From BOG-931 sp963781725 (GTDB lineage Bacteria > Pseudomonadota > Alphaproteobacteria > Rhizobiales > Xanthobacteraceae): DNA of 64,000 bases. Of this stretch, positions 1 through 7,744 are shown piece after piece. The notes beneath the pieces were generated by a model, which saw only the letters and a list, made by a program, of their open reading frames with translations, had not been told where the DNA came from and did not search any database. The stretch covers positions 1,426,001 to 1,490,000 of the forward strand of contig CAWAGV010000002.1 in assembly GCA_963781725.1 (NCBI GenBank). Reading direction: 5' to 3'. The position numbers and the translations under genes were made by a program. The number at the start of each line of letters is the position of its first letter. Within the stretch, counting starts at the first letter, position 1.

Positions 1-770
1 AGGGCGCGGGCGACGCTGAGCGCCGCCAGCATCGAGGTCTTCGGATTGGTTTTCGACGGCTTGCCCTGCAACGCAATGGCAAACTTGCCGGCGGCACCTT
101 CGGCTTCGATCTCATGGACGTTGCCCGGCGCGTCCGGATCGGCGACCAGCTCGACCTCGGTGTTCTCGAAGCCCAGACCGGCCAGCGCCACCGCGGCGGC
201 GACGTTGGCGTTCTGCGGATAGCGCAGCGCCGCTTCGCCGGCGTGGCCGCGGTACAGCACGGTCCGGCTGGTGAGCGTGTCGAGATCGGCGACCTTTTCC
301 GCAGGCGAGCCGCGCCACGCCGCCGGCGGTTTACGCGAGCGATAGCGCACCGTGTTGAGGCCGCCGACACGCATGGCGGCAATCGCATCGATGCCGCCGA
401 TCGCACCGGCCGGCAGCAGCAGGCGGCTTTTGCCTGCCACCGCGGCGGCCTTCAGGCGGCCGAGCAGCGCCGGCTCGGCCAGTGCGCCGATCGAGATCAC
501 CAGCAGATCGAAGCCTTGGCGCAACACCTCTGGCCCATGTTCGTTGACGGCCTGCTGCCCGGCGACCTCGGCAACCACTTTCGGCTTGCGCGCCAGCAGA
601 TCGCCGAGCGAGTCGACGATGGCGATACCGGGCAGCGCGGTCCGCGCCTGCTCGGTCCGGCCGGGCCGGCACAGCGCCGCGGCAACGGTCACGCTGCTGC
701 CGGATTCGCGCAAGCCTGCGACCACATCCTTGGCGATGCCGCCGTAACCGATCAGTCCGACTGCACTCAT
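1..770 (-). CDS. nadX: Aspartate dehydrogenase (NadX-like), 3' end beyond the window
   Basis: A minus-strand frame opens at an ATG and runs off the left edge; 256 codons are visible of roughly 265 expected. The N-terminus has a Rossmann dinucleotide fold (VGLIGYGGIAKDV, residues 4-16). Near the C-terminus are the family blocks YPQNANVAAAVALAG, PGNVHEIEAEG (with the conserved His) and NPKTS. The family oxidises L-aspartate to iminoaspartate with NAD(P)+. It follows a Bug receptor and an enoyl-CoA hydratase on the same strand with a 38-bp gap, so a catabolic role on a related amino or keto acid is as likely as NAD synthesis. Family assignment is firm; substrate is inferred. Confidence 0.85.
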   Translation of the reverse strand, partial: MSAVGLIGYGGIAKDVVAGLRESGSSVTVAAALCRPGRTEQARTALPGIAIVDSLGDLLARKPKVVAEVAGQQAVNEHGPEVLRQGFDLLVISIGALAEPALLGRLKAAAVAGKSRLLLPAGAIGGIDAIAAMRVGGLNTVRYRSRKPPAAWRGSPAEKVADLDTLTSRTVLYRGHAGEAALRYPQNANVAAAVALAGLGFENTEVELVADPDAPGNVHEIEAEGAAGKFAIALQGKPSKTNPKTSMLAALSVARA

Positions 771-808
771 GGAATAATTGCACTCATGGGTATTCTCGGA
801 TGGCCACC

Positions 809-1786
809 TTAATCGATGTGAACGCCGGACGCTTTGACCACGTCGCGCCATTTTGGCCGTTCGCCGGCGATGAAGGCGGAGAACGCATCCGGACTCATCG
901 GCGCCGGCTCGCCGCCGACCTTGGTCAGCGCGGCGACCACGTCCGGTGACTCGAAGACATGTTTCACTTCGGCGGCGAGCTTGTCGACGATCGGCCGCGG
1001 CGTGCCCGCAGGCGCGAACAGGCCCTGCCAGCCCTCGACCGAGAAGCCGTTGATGGTCTCGCCGATCGTCGGCAGGTCCGGCGCGCTGCTGACCCGCTTG
1101 GCCGTGGTGACGGCCAGCGCCCGCACCACGCCGGACTGCGCCTGCGGCCACAGCGTCGTCATGCTGTCGATGGCGAGATCGACACTGCCGTTCATCATGC
1201 TGGTCAGCTCGTCCGTGGTGCTGCGGAACGGCACGTGCGTCATGTGGATGCCGGTCGCCAGTTCGAACATCACCACCGACAAGTGCGACGAGGTGCCGAT
1301 GCCCGACGAGCCGTAATTGAGCTTGCCATCGTTGGCTTTCAGGTAAGCGATCAGTTCGCCGACGGTGTTCGCCGGCACCTTCTGGCTGACCACCAGCAGG
1401 TTCGGCAGATGCACCAAGAGCGAGACCGGCTGGAAGTCGTGTTCCGGATCGTAGGGCAGCGTGCCGTAGATGAACTGATTGAGGACGTTGCCGCTCAGCG
1501 TGCCGAGCAGCAGTGTGTAACCGTCGGCCGGCGCCTTCGCCACGTAAGCGGTGCCGACGCTGCCGCCGGCGCCGGAGCGGTTTTCCACCACGAACGGCGA
1601 ATGGAAGTCGGCTTCCATGTGCTGTTGCAGGATGCGCGCCAGCAGATCGGCCGAGCCGCCGGCCTGGAACGGCACCACGATGGTCACCGGCCGCTGTGGC
1701 CAAGCGTCATCAGCCGATGCCGCACTTGTAAAAACACATGCAGCAACCACAGCAGCGGCAAACCCGAGCGCGCGTTGCATCGTCAA
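809..1786 (-). CDS. Bug-family (TctC-type) periplasmic solute-binding protein
   Basis: 325 aa with a Sec signal peptide (hydrophobic stretch then ASA-DDAW, cleavage near residue 25). The Bug signature follows: RPVTIVVPFQAGGSADLLA and later LNYGSSGIGTSSHL. The family binds carboxylates or other small organic ligands in the periplasm, classically for tripartite tricarboxylate transporters. Its start overlaps the upstream enoyl-CoA hydratase stop by 4 bp (ATGA), so the two are co-translated, and the NadX-like gene follows. No TctA/TctB membrane genes are nearby; it may serve a permease encoded elsewhere or act as a sensor. Ligand unknown. Confidence 0.92.
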   Translation of the reverse strand: MTMQRALGFAAAVVAACVFTSAASADDAWPQRPVTIVVPFQAGGSADLLARILQQHMEADFHSPFVVENRSGAGGSVGTAYVAKAPADGYTLLLGTLSGNVLNQFIYGTLPYDPEHDFQPVSLLVHLPNLLVVSQKVPANTVGELIAYLKANDGKLNYGSSGIGTSSHLSVVMFELATGIHMTHVPFRSTTDELTSMMNGSVDLAIDSMTTLWPQAQSGVVRALAVTTAKRVSSAPDLPTIGETINGFSVEGWQGLFAPAGTPRPIVDKLAAEVKHVFESPDVVAALTKVGGEPAPMSPDAFSAFIAGERPKWRDVVKASGVHID

Positions 1787-2667
1787 CTGCTCTTCTTCTC
1801 GCGCGGCTTCGATTTCGGGCCCATCGGTTCCGGCGTGAACGGGCCGTCGCGCAATTCCAGGTAGGCCTTCAGCCCCTTGCTGCGCTGCGCCTCGAACAGC
1901 TTCTCGCGATCCTCGCTGTGCGAGGAATGCACCAGCGCGCCCAACGCACCTTCGAGCAGCAGCGCGGCATTAAGGCCCGCGGCCTGAATCCCCTTCATCG
2001 CGATCGCCTTGTTGAGACGGATCGACGGTTCGGGCACCAGCGCGATGCGTTCCGCGAGCGCTCGCGCCCGCGTCATCAGCTCTTCGTGCGGCACCACCTC
2101 GTTGATCATGCCGATGCGGTAGGCTTCCTGCGCATCGAAATGATCGCCGGTCAGCCCCCAGCGGTTGGCCACCTTCCAGCCGCACAGCGCGGTGAACAGG
2201 AAGCTGGTGTTGGAGATGTGCCGAACCTCCGGCTGCGCGAACACCGCCTTGTCCGAGGCAATGGTGAGATCGCAGGCCAACTGCCACCAGAAGCCGCCGC
2301 CCATCGCCCAGCCGTTCACCGCGGCGATCACCGGCTTTCCCAAAGCCCAAAGATGCGTCCAGTTGTCGATGCGATGGCCGTCGAGGCGTTCCCAGTGCTT
2401 GATGTATTCGGCGTGCGATTTGCCCTCCGGGTCGGACGGCCGGACGCCTGACGCCGGCGCTGCGGCCTGATCGTAGCCCGCGGAAAACGCCGCGCCGTTG
2501 CCGGTGAGAATGATGGCCCGGACGTTCGGATCGGCGTCGGCTTCGTCGAACGCCGCGCGCATCTCGGCTTCCATCGGGCGCGACAGCGCATTCATCCGCT
2601 CCGGCCGGTTCAGCGTCACCGTCGCAACCTTGCCGTCGACGCTGTAGATCAAATCCTTGTAGCTCAT
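1783..2667 (-). CDS. Enoyl-CoA hydratase/isomerase family protein
   Basis: 294 aa crotonase-fold protein. The N-terminal strands (ATVTLNRPERMNALS, residues about 14-28), the oxyanion-hole segment NGAAFSAGYDQ (about 57-67) and the second oxyanion segment NGWAMGGGFWWQLACDL (about 120-136) are all present. Family members act on acyl-CoA thioesters (hydration, isomerisation, dehalogenation). The C-terminus carries a basic extension ending KSKPREKKSS. It is the first gene of a minus-strand unit continuing into a Bug receptor and the NadX-like gene, overlapping the receptor start by 4 bp. Exact substrate cannot be read from sequence. Confidence 0.9.
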   Translation of the reverse strand: MSYKDLIYSVDGKVATVTLNRPERMNALSRPMEAEMRAAFDEADADPNVRAIILTGNGAAFSAGYDQAAAPASGVRPSDPEGKSHAEYIKHWERLDGHRIDNWTHLWALGKPVIAAVNGWAMGGGFWWQLACDLTIASDKAVFAQPEVRHISNTSFLFTALCGWKVANRWGLTGDHFDAQEAYRIGMINEVVPHEELMTRARALAERIALVPEPSIRLNKAIAMKGIQAAGLNAALLLEGALGALVHSSHSEDREKLFEAQRSKGLKAYLELRDGPFTPEPMGPKSKPREKKSS

Positions 2668-2894
2668 CCGCCCGACCTCCCTTGATTGCGCCCAAAGGCT
2701 ATACCGCGGCGGGCGCGAAAGGGAGCAGGGTTCGACCGCATGTTACGGCATGGCTGATGCCATCCGCGGGCGCTGGCTCCGGACAAATTGCCGTGTTCCT
2801 CGCCGCCGATTGCTGCTAGCTTTTGCGCAACCTCGTCCTTGATTGCGATGACGCGCCAGGCGCGAACCGCCGCGCGACCTGTGGAGGAAAACCG

Positions 2895-4178
2895 ATGCTG
2901 ACCAAAACGCCGCGCAACGGCAAGAACGGCAGAGGCAGTTCGCGGGTCACCGAACTGCCGAAGATCACCACCACGACCGATACCCGCGAGATCCTCGCGC
3001 ACGCCGCCAAGGAAGCGCGGCAGGATGATTATTTCATCGTCGACGTCGATGCCCACGTCACCGAGACGGCGTTCTGGTCCGAAGTCGTCGATCGCATGGA
3101 CAGCGACGTCTACCGGCAGATGGCGCGCGCGTTCAAGGATCGCAGCCCGGCGCCCGGCCTGATCAACTCGACGCCCGGCATGCTGTACCAGGATGTGTTC
3201 GGCCGCATTCCGCATCAGCAGCGGCTCGGCGAAGCGGTGCCGGGCGGCCGCACCCACGCGCAGGTCACGCTGGTGCAGCGCGCCATGGCCTCGATGGGCA
3301 TCGATTACATGGTGGTGTTCCCGACCCCGATGCTGGTGCTCGGCATGCACCCGCAGGTCGAAATGGAAGTCACGATCGGCAACGCCTTCAACAAATGGCT
3401 GACCGAGGAAGTGCTGCCGCAGGACCCGCGCATCAAGGCGATGCTGTACCTGCCGTACAACCATCCGGAAGAGTCGGTGAAGTGCGTCGAGACCTACGCC
3501 GACAATCCGAGCGTGATCGGCTTCTCGGTCACCTCGACCCGGTTCCGCGCGGTGAACCACGATAGTTACATGCCGCTGTATTCGGCGATCCAGTCGAGCG
3601 GCAAGCCGCTGTCGTTCCACTCCGGCTTCCACTGGGGCGACCAGTCGATGCAGCAGTGCAACAAGTTCATCTCGATGCACGCGATCTCGTTCGTCTATTA
3701 CAACATCATCCACATGACGAACTGGATCATGAACGGGCTGCCGGAGCGGTTTCCGAAGCTCAAGGTGATGTGGATCGAAAGCGGCCTCGCCTGGATACCG
3801 TTCCTGATGCAACGGCTCGATTCCGAATACATGATGCGCTCGTCGGAAGCGCCGCTGCTCAAGCGCAAGCCCAGCGAATACATGCAGGAGATGTTCTATT
3901 CGAGCCAGCCGCTCGAGCGCTCCAACATGGAGCTGACCGAGGCGACCTTCAAAGCCATGAAGGCCGAGAGCCAGCTCCTGTTCGCGTCCGACTGGCCGCA
4001 CTGGGATTTCGACCTGCCGAACTCGATCACGACGCTGCCGTTCCTCGATGAAGCGGCCAAGCGCAATATCCTCGGCTTCAACGCGGCGCGGCTGTTCGAC
4101 CTCGAAGTGCCGAAGCACAAGCAACTGAAGAAGAACGGCAAGAAGGCGCCGGCCAAACGCGAGCCGGTGACGGCCTGA
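2895..4178 (+). CDS. Amidohydrolase family 2 (PF04909) metal-dependent hydrolase/decarboxylase
   Basis: 427 aa from the ATG preceded by GGAGGAAAACCG, a good ribosome-binding site; an earlier in-frame start lacks one. The fold is that of the ACMSD/resorcylate-decarboxylase group: an N-terminal metal segment VDVDAHVTE (about 47-55), a central FHSGFHWGDQ, IESGLAWIPF and a terminal FASDWPHWDFD with the catalytic Asp. The usual H-x-H of the first metal motif is replaced by D-A-H-V-T-E. The tail is Lys-rich. The family cleaves C-N or C-C bonds of cyclic or aromatic acids. It heads a plus-strand unit with an unknown protein, a Rieske protein and a Bug receptor, suggesting catabolism of an aromatic or heterocyclic acid (inference). 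Confidence 0.88.
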   Translation: MLTKTPRNGKNGRGSSRVTELPKITTTTDTREILAHAAKEARQDDYFIVDVDAHVTETAFWSEVVDRMDSDVYRQMARAFKDRSPAPGLINSTPGMLYQDVFGRIPHQQRLGEAVPGGRTHAQVTLVQRAMASMGIDYMVVFPTPMLVLGMHPQVEMEVTIGNAFNKWLTEEVLPQDPRIKAMLYLPYNHPEESVKCVETYADNPSVIGFSVTSTRFRAVNHDSYMPLYSAIQSSGKPLSFHSGFHWGDQSMQQCNKFISMHAISFVYYNIIHMTNWIMNGLPERFPKLKVMWIESGLAWIPFLMQRLDSEYMMRSSEAPLLKRKPSEYMQEMFYSSQPLERSNMELTEATFKAMKAESQLLFASDWPHWDFDLPNSITTLPFLDEAAKRNILGFNAARLFDLEVPKHKQLKKNGKKAPAKREPVTA

Positions 4179-4184
4179 GCCGCG

Positions 4185-4541
4185 ATGCCGAAAGCCGCCA
4201 AACGTAAACCGGCGAAACGCAGCGCCGAACGACACGCCAAGCCGCGCCGGCCTGCGGACAACGTCATCCGGTCCGCCGACTTCTGCGCGGCAGCACACGA
4301 TGCGCTTAAACGCGGCGAACCGGATGCGATTTCCGACAAGACATTGCAGCAGGTGCTCACCGCCGCGGTGAAGCTCTATGCCGCCAAGGTGGAGCGCCGC
4401 GGCTACGACGTCGTGCCGTTTCCGCAGCACGCGGTGACGGCAACCGAGACCGTGGTGACAGCGTGCGGCATCATTCGCGCCGCCGATCTCAATATGTTCG
4501 ACGTGGCGGTCTGGTTTCATCGTCCGCAGGGGATCGAATAA
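4185..4541 (+). CDS. Conserved hypothetical protein, 118 aa
   Basis: It starts 6 bp after the amidohydrolase stop, consistent with one transcript. The N-terminus is strongly basic (MPKAAKRKPAKRSAERHAK) and the remainder forms a compact helical then beta region ending FDVAVWFHRPQGIE. There is no signal peptide, membrane segment or cysteine cluster beyond Cys residues near DFCAA and TACGI. No domain was recognised. Its place directly after the amidohydrolase suggests a small accessory subunit for that enzyme. Coding status is supported by codon bias and tight spacing. Confidence 0.75.
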   Translation: MPKAAKRKPAKRSAERHAKPRRPADNVIRSADFCAAAHDALKRGEPDAISDKTLQQVLTAAVKLYAAKVERRGYDVVPFPQHAVTATETVVTACGIIRAADLNMFDVAVWFHRPQGIE

Positions 4542-4555
4542 GGGAGATTGTTCAT

Positions 4556-4628
4556 CCGCTCGTCCCCGCGGAAGCGGGGACCCAGGTTTCGGCAGACACT
4601 GGGTGCCCGCTTCCGCGGGCATGAGCGG
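4556..4628. repeat. Dispersed palindromic repeat (REP-like), copy 1
   Basis: Two imperfect arms, CCGCTCGTCCCCGCGGAAGC and the reverse complement of the segment ending CCGCGGGCATGAGCGG, each themselves palindromic, lie between the 118-aa gene and the Rieske gene. A related copy occurs at 25848-25931. The paired arms would form a strong RNA hairpin in the operon mRNA. Similar elements are common in Bradyrhizobium-like genomes (recalled, not searched). Confidence 0.8.
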
Positions 4629-4658
4629 AGAAGAGAGGCTGTAGGGAGCGAGGGAACG

Positions 4659-5027
4659 ATGGAAGAGATCGCGGTCGGGAAACTCAGTGACATCGCCGAT
4701 GGCGATTACAAGATTTTCGCCATGGCAGAGCTTGAAGTCGGCATCTTCCGCAACGGCAGCAAGGTGCTGGCCTACGAGAATGTCTGCCCTCACGCCGGCG
4801 GCCCGGTGTGCCAGGGCAAGATTTTTCATCAGGTCGAGGAGCTGATCACGCCGGACAAGAAAAGCGCCGGGCTCCGCTTCGGCAAGCAACGCCACATCGT
4901 CTGCCCGTGGCACGGTTACGAGTTCGATCTCGCCACCGGCTGTCATCCCGGCGACTCTACCGTGCGCCTGACGCCGGTGAAGGTCGCGGTGCGCGACGGC
5001 CAGATTTTCGTCAGCGTTCCGAAATAA
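4659..5027 (+). CDS. Rieske [2Fe-2S] ferredoxin-type protein
   Basis: 122 aa. The start follows AGGGAGCGAGGGAACG; an upstream in-frame start would translate the palindromic repeat and is rejected. Cluster ligands are C43-x-H45 (CPHAGGPVC) and C82-x2-H85 (VCPWHGYEFD). The 36 residues between H45 and C82 exceed the usual 15-20, with an inserted Lys-rich loop around residues 54-79. Such small proteins donate electrons to oxygenases or act as redox subunits. No oxygenase or reductase gene is adjacent; the neighbours are an amidohydrolase and a Bug receptor. Fold is certain, partner unknown. Confidence 0.9.
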   Translation: MEEIAVGKLSDIADGDYKIFAMAELEVGIFRNGSKVLAYENVCPHAGGPVCQGKIFHQVEELITPDKKSAGLRFGKQRHIVCPWHGYEFDLATGCHPGDSTVRLTPVKVAVRDGQIFVSVPK

Positions 5028-5064
5028 CGGACGCGTCGCCTCATGCTCCGGGAGTGCATAAACC

Positions 5065-6039
5065 ATGAACCGTTTGGCGCTGCTTGCGGCGATCGTGTCT
5101 GGACTCGTCATCGCTACCGCGCCGGCGTGGCCGCAAGACTATCCCAGCCGCACCGTCACCATGGTGGTGCCGTATCCGGCGGGCGGCCCGACCGACGAAA
5201 CCGCGCGCGTCGTCGCGCAAGCGATGGCGGTGCAACTCAAGCAAAGCATCATCGTCGAGGACATCAGCGGCGGCAACACTATCGTCGCCAGCGAGAAGAT
5301 CGCGAAGGCGACGCCCGACGGCTACATGCTGCTGATGCACAATCTGCAGATTTCGGCGAACGTCTCGCTCTACAAATCGCTGCCGTTCGACACCGAAAAG
5401 GATTTCGTGCCGGTGATGCTGGTCAACCGCAATCCGCTGGTGCTGGTCGGCCGCCCGACGCTCGAGGCCGGCAATCTCCGCGAACTGATCGCGCTGATGA
5501 AGAAGCAGCGGCTGAAGGCGGCGATCCCCGGCTACGGCGCCACCGGTCATCTTGCGACGACGCTGTTCGCGCAGGAAGCCAAGGTCGAGCTCGACCAGAT
5601 TCCGTATCGCGGCGCGGCGCCGGCGGTCACCGACTTGCTCGGCGGTCAGGTCGACCTGTTCATCGCCACGCCGCAATCGGTGGTGCAGCTTGTCGCCGAT
5701 CACAGGCTGAAAGCGTTCGGCATCACCTCGAAGGAGAAACTGGCGGGCTTCCCGAACGTCGACAGCTTTGTCGACGTGCTGGGGCCGAAGCTCGAGGTCA
5801 TTTACTGGCAGGCGCTGTTCGCACCGGGCAGGACCCCGGCCGCGGTGATCAAGACGCTCAACGGCGCCGCGCAACAAGCGGTCGCCGATCCGGCCATCGT
5901 CAAGAACTGGGCGGCGCAGGATGTCACGCCGTTCCCGCCGGAGCAGCGCTCGCCGGCCGCGGCAGAAGCGTTCCTGAAAAGCGAGATCGCGCGCTGGGGC
6001 GCCGTGATCCGCGACAATAATATTCATCTCGAACAGTAA
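5065..6039 (+). CDS. Bug-family periplasmic solute-binding protein
   Basis: 324 aa beginning with a short Sec signal peptide (ALLAAIVSGLVIATAPAWPQ). The mature part opens with the family loop VVPYPAGGPTDETAR and contains AIPGYGATGHLATTLF, corresponding to the carboxylate-binding hinge. It is the last gene of the amidohydrolase-Rieske unit, 37 bp after the Rieske stop, and probably scavenges the substrate of that pathway. There are no transmembrane TctA/B partners nearby. The downstream 600 bp carry only repeats. Confidence 0.92.
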   Translation: MNRLALLAAIVSGLVIATAPAWPQDYPSRTVTMVVPYPAGGPTDETARVVAQAMAVQLKQSIIVEDISGGNTIVASEKIAKATPDGYMLLMHNLQISANVSLYKSLPFDTEKDFVPVMLVNRNPLVLVGRPTLEAGNLRELIALMKKQRLKAAIPGYGATGHLATTLFAQEAKVELDQIPYRGAAPAVTDLLGGQVDLFIATPQSVVQLVADHRLKAFGITSKEKLAGFPNVDSFVDVLGPKLEVIYWQALFAPGRTPAAVIKTLNGAAQQAVADPAIVKNWAAQDVTPFPPEQRSPAAAEAFLKSEIARWGAVIRDNNIHLEQ

Positions 6040-6103
6040 AAGAATCGGCTCCATCCCCCTCATGCTGAGGAGCATTGCGCGCAATGCGTCTCGAAGCATC
6101 TCA

Positions 6104-6223
6104 TTCTCGCGATGCGGATTCGTCATTGCGAGGAGCGTGAGCGACGAAGCAATCCAGGGGCGGTTTGCACAAACGCTGGATTGCTTCGCTGCGCTCGCAA
6201 TGACAAGCGTTCTCGCGATGCGG
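6104..6223. repeat. Palindromic element flanked by 14-bp direct repeats
   Basis: A palindrome has its left arm at 6122-6156 (begins GTCATTGCGAGGAGCG, ends GAAGCAATCCA) and its right arm at 6176-6204 (CTGGATTGCTTCGCTGCG and on to GCAATGAC). It is bracketed by identical copies of TTCTCGCGATGCGG at 6104-6117 and 6210-6223. The arms resemble a repeat family widespread in Bradyrhizobium-type genomes (recalled). The flanking direct repeats look like a target duplication from mobilisation, though they could also be part of the repeat. Confidence 0.75.
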
Positions 6224-6243
6224 CTGCATTCGAGCTTTGCTTC

Positions 6244-6288
6244 AAGCCAAGCCAAGCCAAGCCAAGCCACGCCACGCCACGCCACGCC
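6244..6288. repeat. Pentanucleotide tandem repeat (AAGCC)5(ACGCC)4
   Basis: Five perfect AAGCC units are followed by four ACGCC units and a partial one. The array sits between the palindromic element and the 18-bp inverted repeat in a gene-free stretch. The two unit types differ by one substitution, as expected from expansion after a point mutation. Copy number could vary between strains. Confidence 0.9.
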
Positions 6289-6298
6289 ACGCACGAAA

Positions 6299-6444
6299 TG
6301 GAGCGCCGGGAGGCGCCAGGGTCGTGGCCGCGCCACGCGAACGAGCGTTACCACCCGCTCGCGCTTCGGGCGCGGCGCGCGCCACAGATCAGCCCGCTTG
6401 CGCGAACCGCCTGCTTCGGGCGCGCTGCGCCTCCCGGCGCTCCA
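6299..6444. repeat. 146-bp element with perfect 18-bp inverted termini
   Basis: TGGAGCGCCGGGAGGCGC at 6299-6316 is exactly reverse-complemented at 6427-6444. The 110-bp interior is GC-rich with two related segments containing GCTTCGGGCGCG. No convincing protein frame fills it. The layout could be a non-autonomous mobile element, a structured RNA or a strong transcription-blocking hairpin. Nothing in the sequence decides among these. Confidence 0.7.
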
Positions 6445-6658
6445 CCACACGATCCTCCCACACCGGCTGTCGACCGCCGCCGCGGGAGAACCGCACCTGC
6501 TCCACCTTCAGGATCGCCTTCTGGGCGCCCTTCGGTGAGCAGGCTGGTCGTTATATGTCACCTCAAAAGTGACCTGTCAAGACTATTATCACTAACTTAG
6601 CGACAACTATCCCATGGCCCGTGAGGCTGATCCCTCCCCGGGCAAAGTGCGAAAAGTG
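6445..6658. other. Intergenic stretch with no supported gene
   Basis: Between the inverted-repeat element and the LysR gene no frame with coding character was found. The only structure is GTCAC-7 nt-GTGAC at 6557-6573, an interrupted palindrome of operator size in a locally AT-richer segment. It lies at the 3' end of the LysR gene, so a regulatory role is uncertain. Confidence 0.5.
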
Positions 6659-7599
6659 TCACTCAAGATGGACAAGCGGTTTGGCCACTTCGCGGGCGGC
6701 TTCGATGAAAAGCCGCGCGACAGGGCTGAGTGTCCGATTCTTCAGGGTCACGACACCGATCGGTACCCTGGCCATCGGCAGTTCAACGGGCAGGACTTTG
6801 ATCTCCGCGCGCTGGGCGGAAAACCGTAATGCTGAAGCCGGGAAAATCGTCAGAAATCGTCCGCTAGTCAGCAGGCTCATCCGGACTTGAGGCGTCGAAT
6901 CGACAACGACCGTGGCGCGCGGACATTCGAGCCCGCTGGCGCGAAAGGTTTCCATCGCGATCGATGTCATCCCGCGTCCCGGCGGTGGCAGTACCCATGG
7001 CTCATTGACCAGTTCGGCAAGCGTGACCTTGCGCCGCCGAGCCCAGGGATTTTGTGAGCCGGCGACAACGACACTGCGGTCGTCAAAAAGCAATTCGAAG
7101 CTTAGCCGCTCTTCTGCGATGGGACCGAATTTCCGTGCAATCAGAAGATCGAAACCGCGCTCCTGCGAGCGTGCAACTCCTCGGCATATCCAGTGACGAG
7201 ATGAAACACGATGCGCGGATAGTGTCGGGAGAGGCGGTCGACAACCCTAGAGCCGAAGCTCTCCGCGAGCGTCGGGGTGCAGCCAATTCGCACCTCTCCG
7301 GCCGCCGGATCGCTGAGGAACGCGATGTTCTTCACCGTTTGGCGCAACTCATCGAACACGATCGTCCCGCCATTCACAAGCGCACGCCCGTAATCGGTTG
7401 GTTTGATCCCCTGGCGGTAACGATCGAGCAGGCGAACCCCCAGTTCGCGCTCCAGATCCGCAATCGATTTTGAAATGTTGGGCTGGGAAGTGTTCAGGTG
7501 CCGCGCGGCTTTCCCCATGCTGCCGGCCTGGATCACAGTCATAAGGATGTGCATGTCCTGCAGCTTGATGCGCTTGCCGATGCGATCGCTCAATTGCAT
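6659..7599 (-). pseudogene. LysR-type transcriptional regulator, interrupted by a frameshift
   Basis: The N-terminal helix-turn-helix is intact (LQDMHILMTVIQAGSMGKAA, then HLNTSQPNISKSIADLE, residues about 13-50). The effector domain breaks after GYAEELHAR near 7163-7167 and resumes in another frame with ERGFDLLIARKFGPIAEE, continuing to a normal C-terminus (VAKPLVHLE). One missing base, for example AGGGAG reduced to AGGAG, restores a 313-aa protein. It is divergent from a Bug receptor gene, the usual regulator-target layout. It is either a recent pseudogene or a sequence error; the truncated product would keep DNA binding. Confidence 0.85.
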
Positions 7600-7610
7600 G
7601 GTTTCTCTCT

Positions 7611-7628
7611 CATATGCAGATACATATG
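7611..7628. promoter_or_regulatory. Possible LysR operator in the divergent intergenic region
   Basis: CATATG-CAGATA-CATATG lies 11 bp upstream of the LysR start and about 115 bp upstream of the divergent Bug gene. CATATG is self-complementary, so the site has dyad symmetry of the type bound by LysR proteins. An AT-rich stretch (AATAATATTATC) follows at about 7640 and could hold promoter elements. This is an inference from symmetry and position only. Confidence 0.4.
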
Positions 7629-7744
7629 ACTACATCTAACAATAATATTATCGGCTTATGGCGGCGACGGCTATGGTCGAGGCTCTTGGGACCGAATGAG
7701 CCGGGACCGAAGACCCGCGTGCCTCAGATCAAGGGAGGGCCGCC

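Noticed and set aside
2664..5111. Very long minus-strand open frame (815 codons) opposite the amidohydrolase and Rieske genes
   Set aside because: It is an antisense shadow of GC-rich coding sequence: Arg/His-rich, no domain, and it covers well-supported plus-strand genes.
6244..6288. Possible CRISPR array
   Set aside because: Units are 5 bp with no spacers and no cas gene is present.
6112..6600. Open frames across the repeat hub
   Set aside because: They run through palindromic and tandem repeats and have Arg/Pro/Ala-rich low-complexity translations; no ribosome-binding site supports them.
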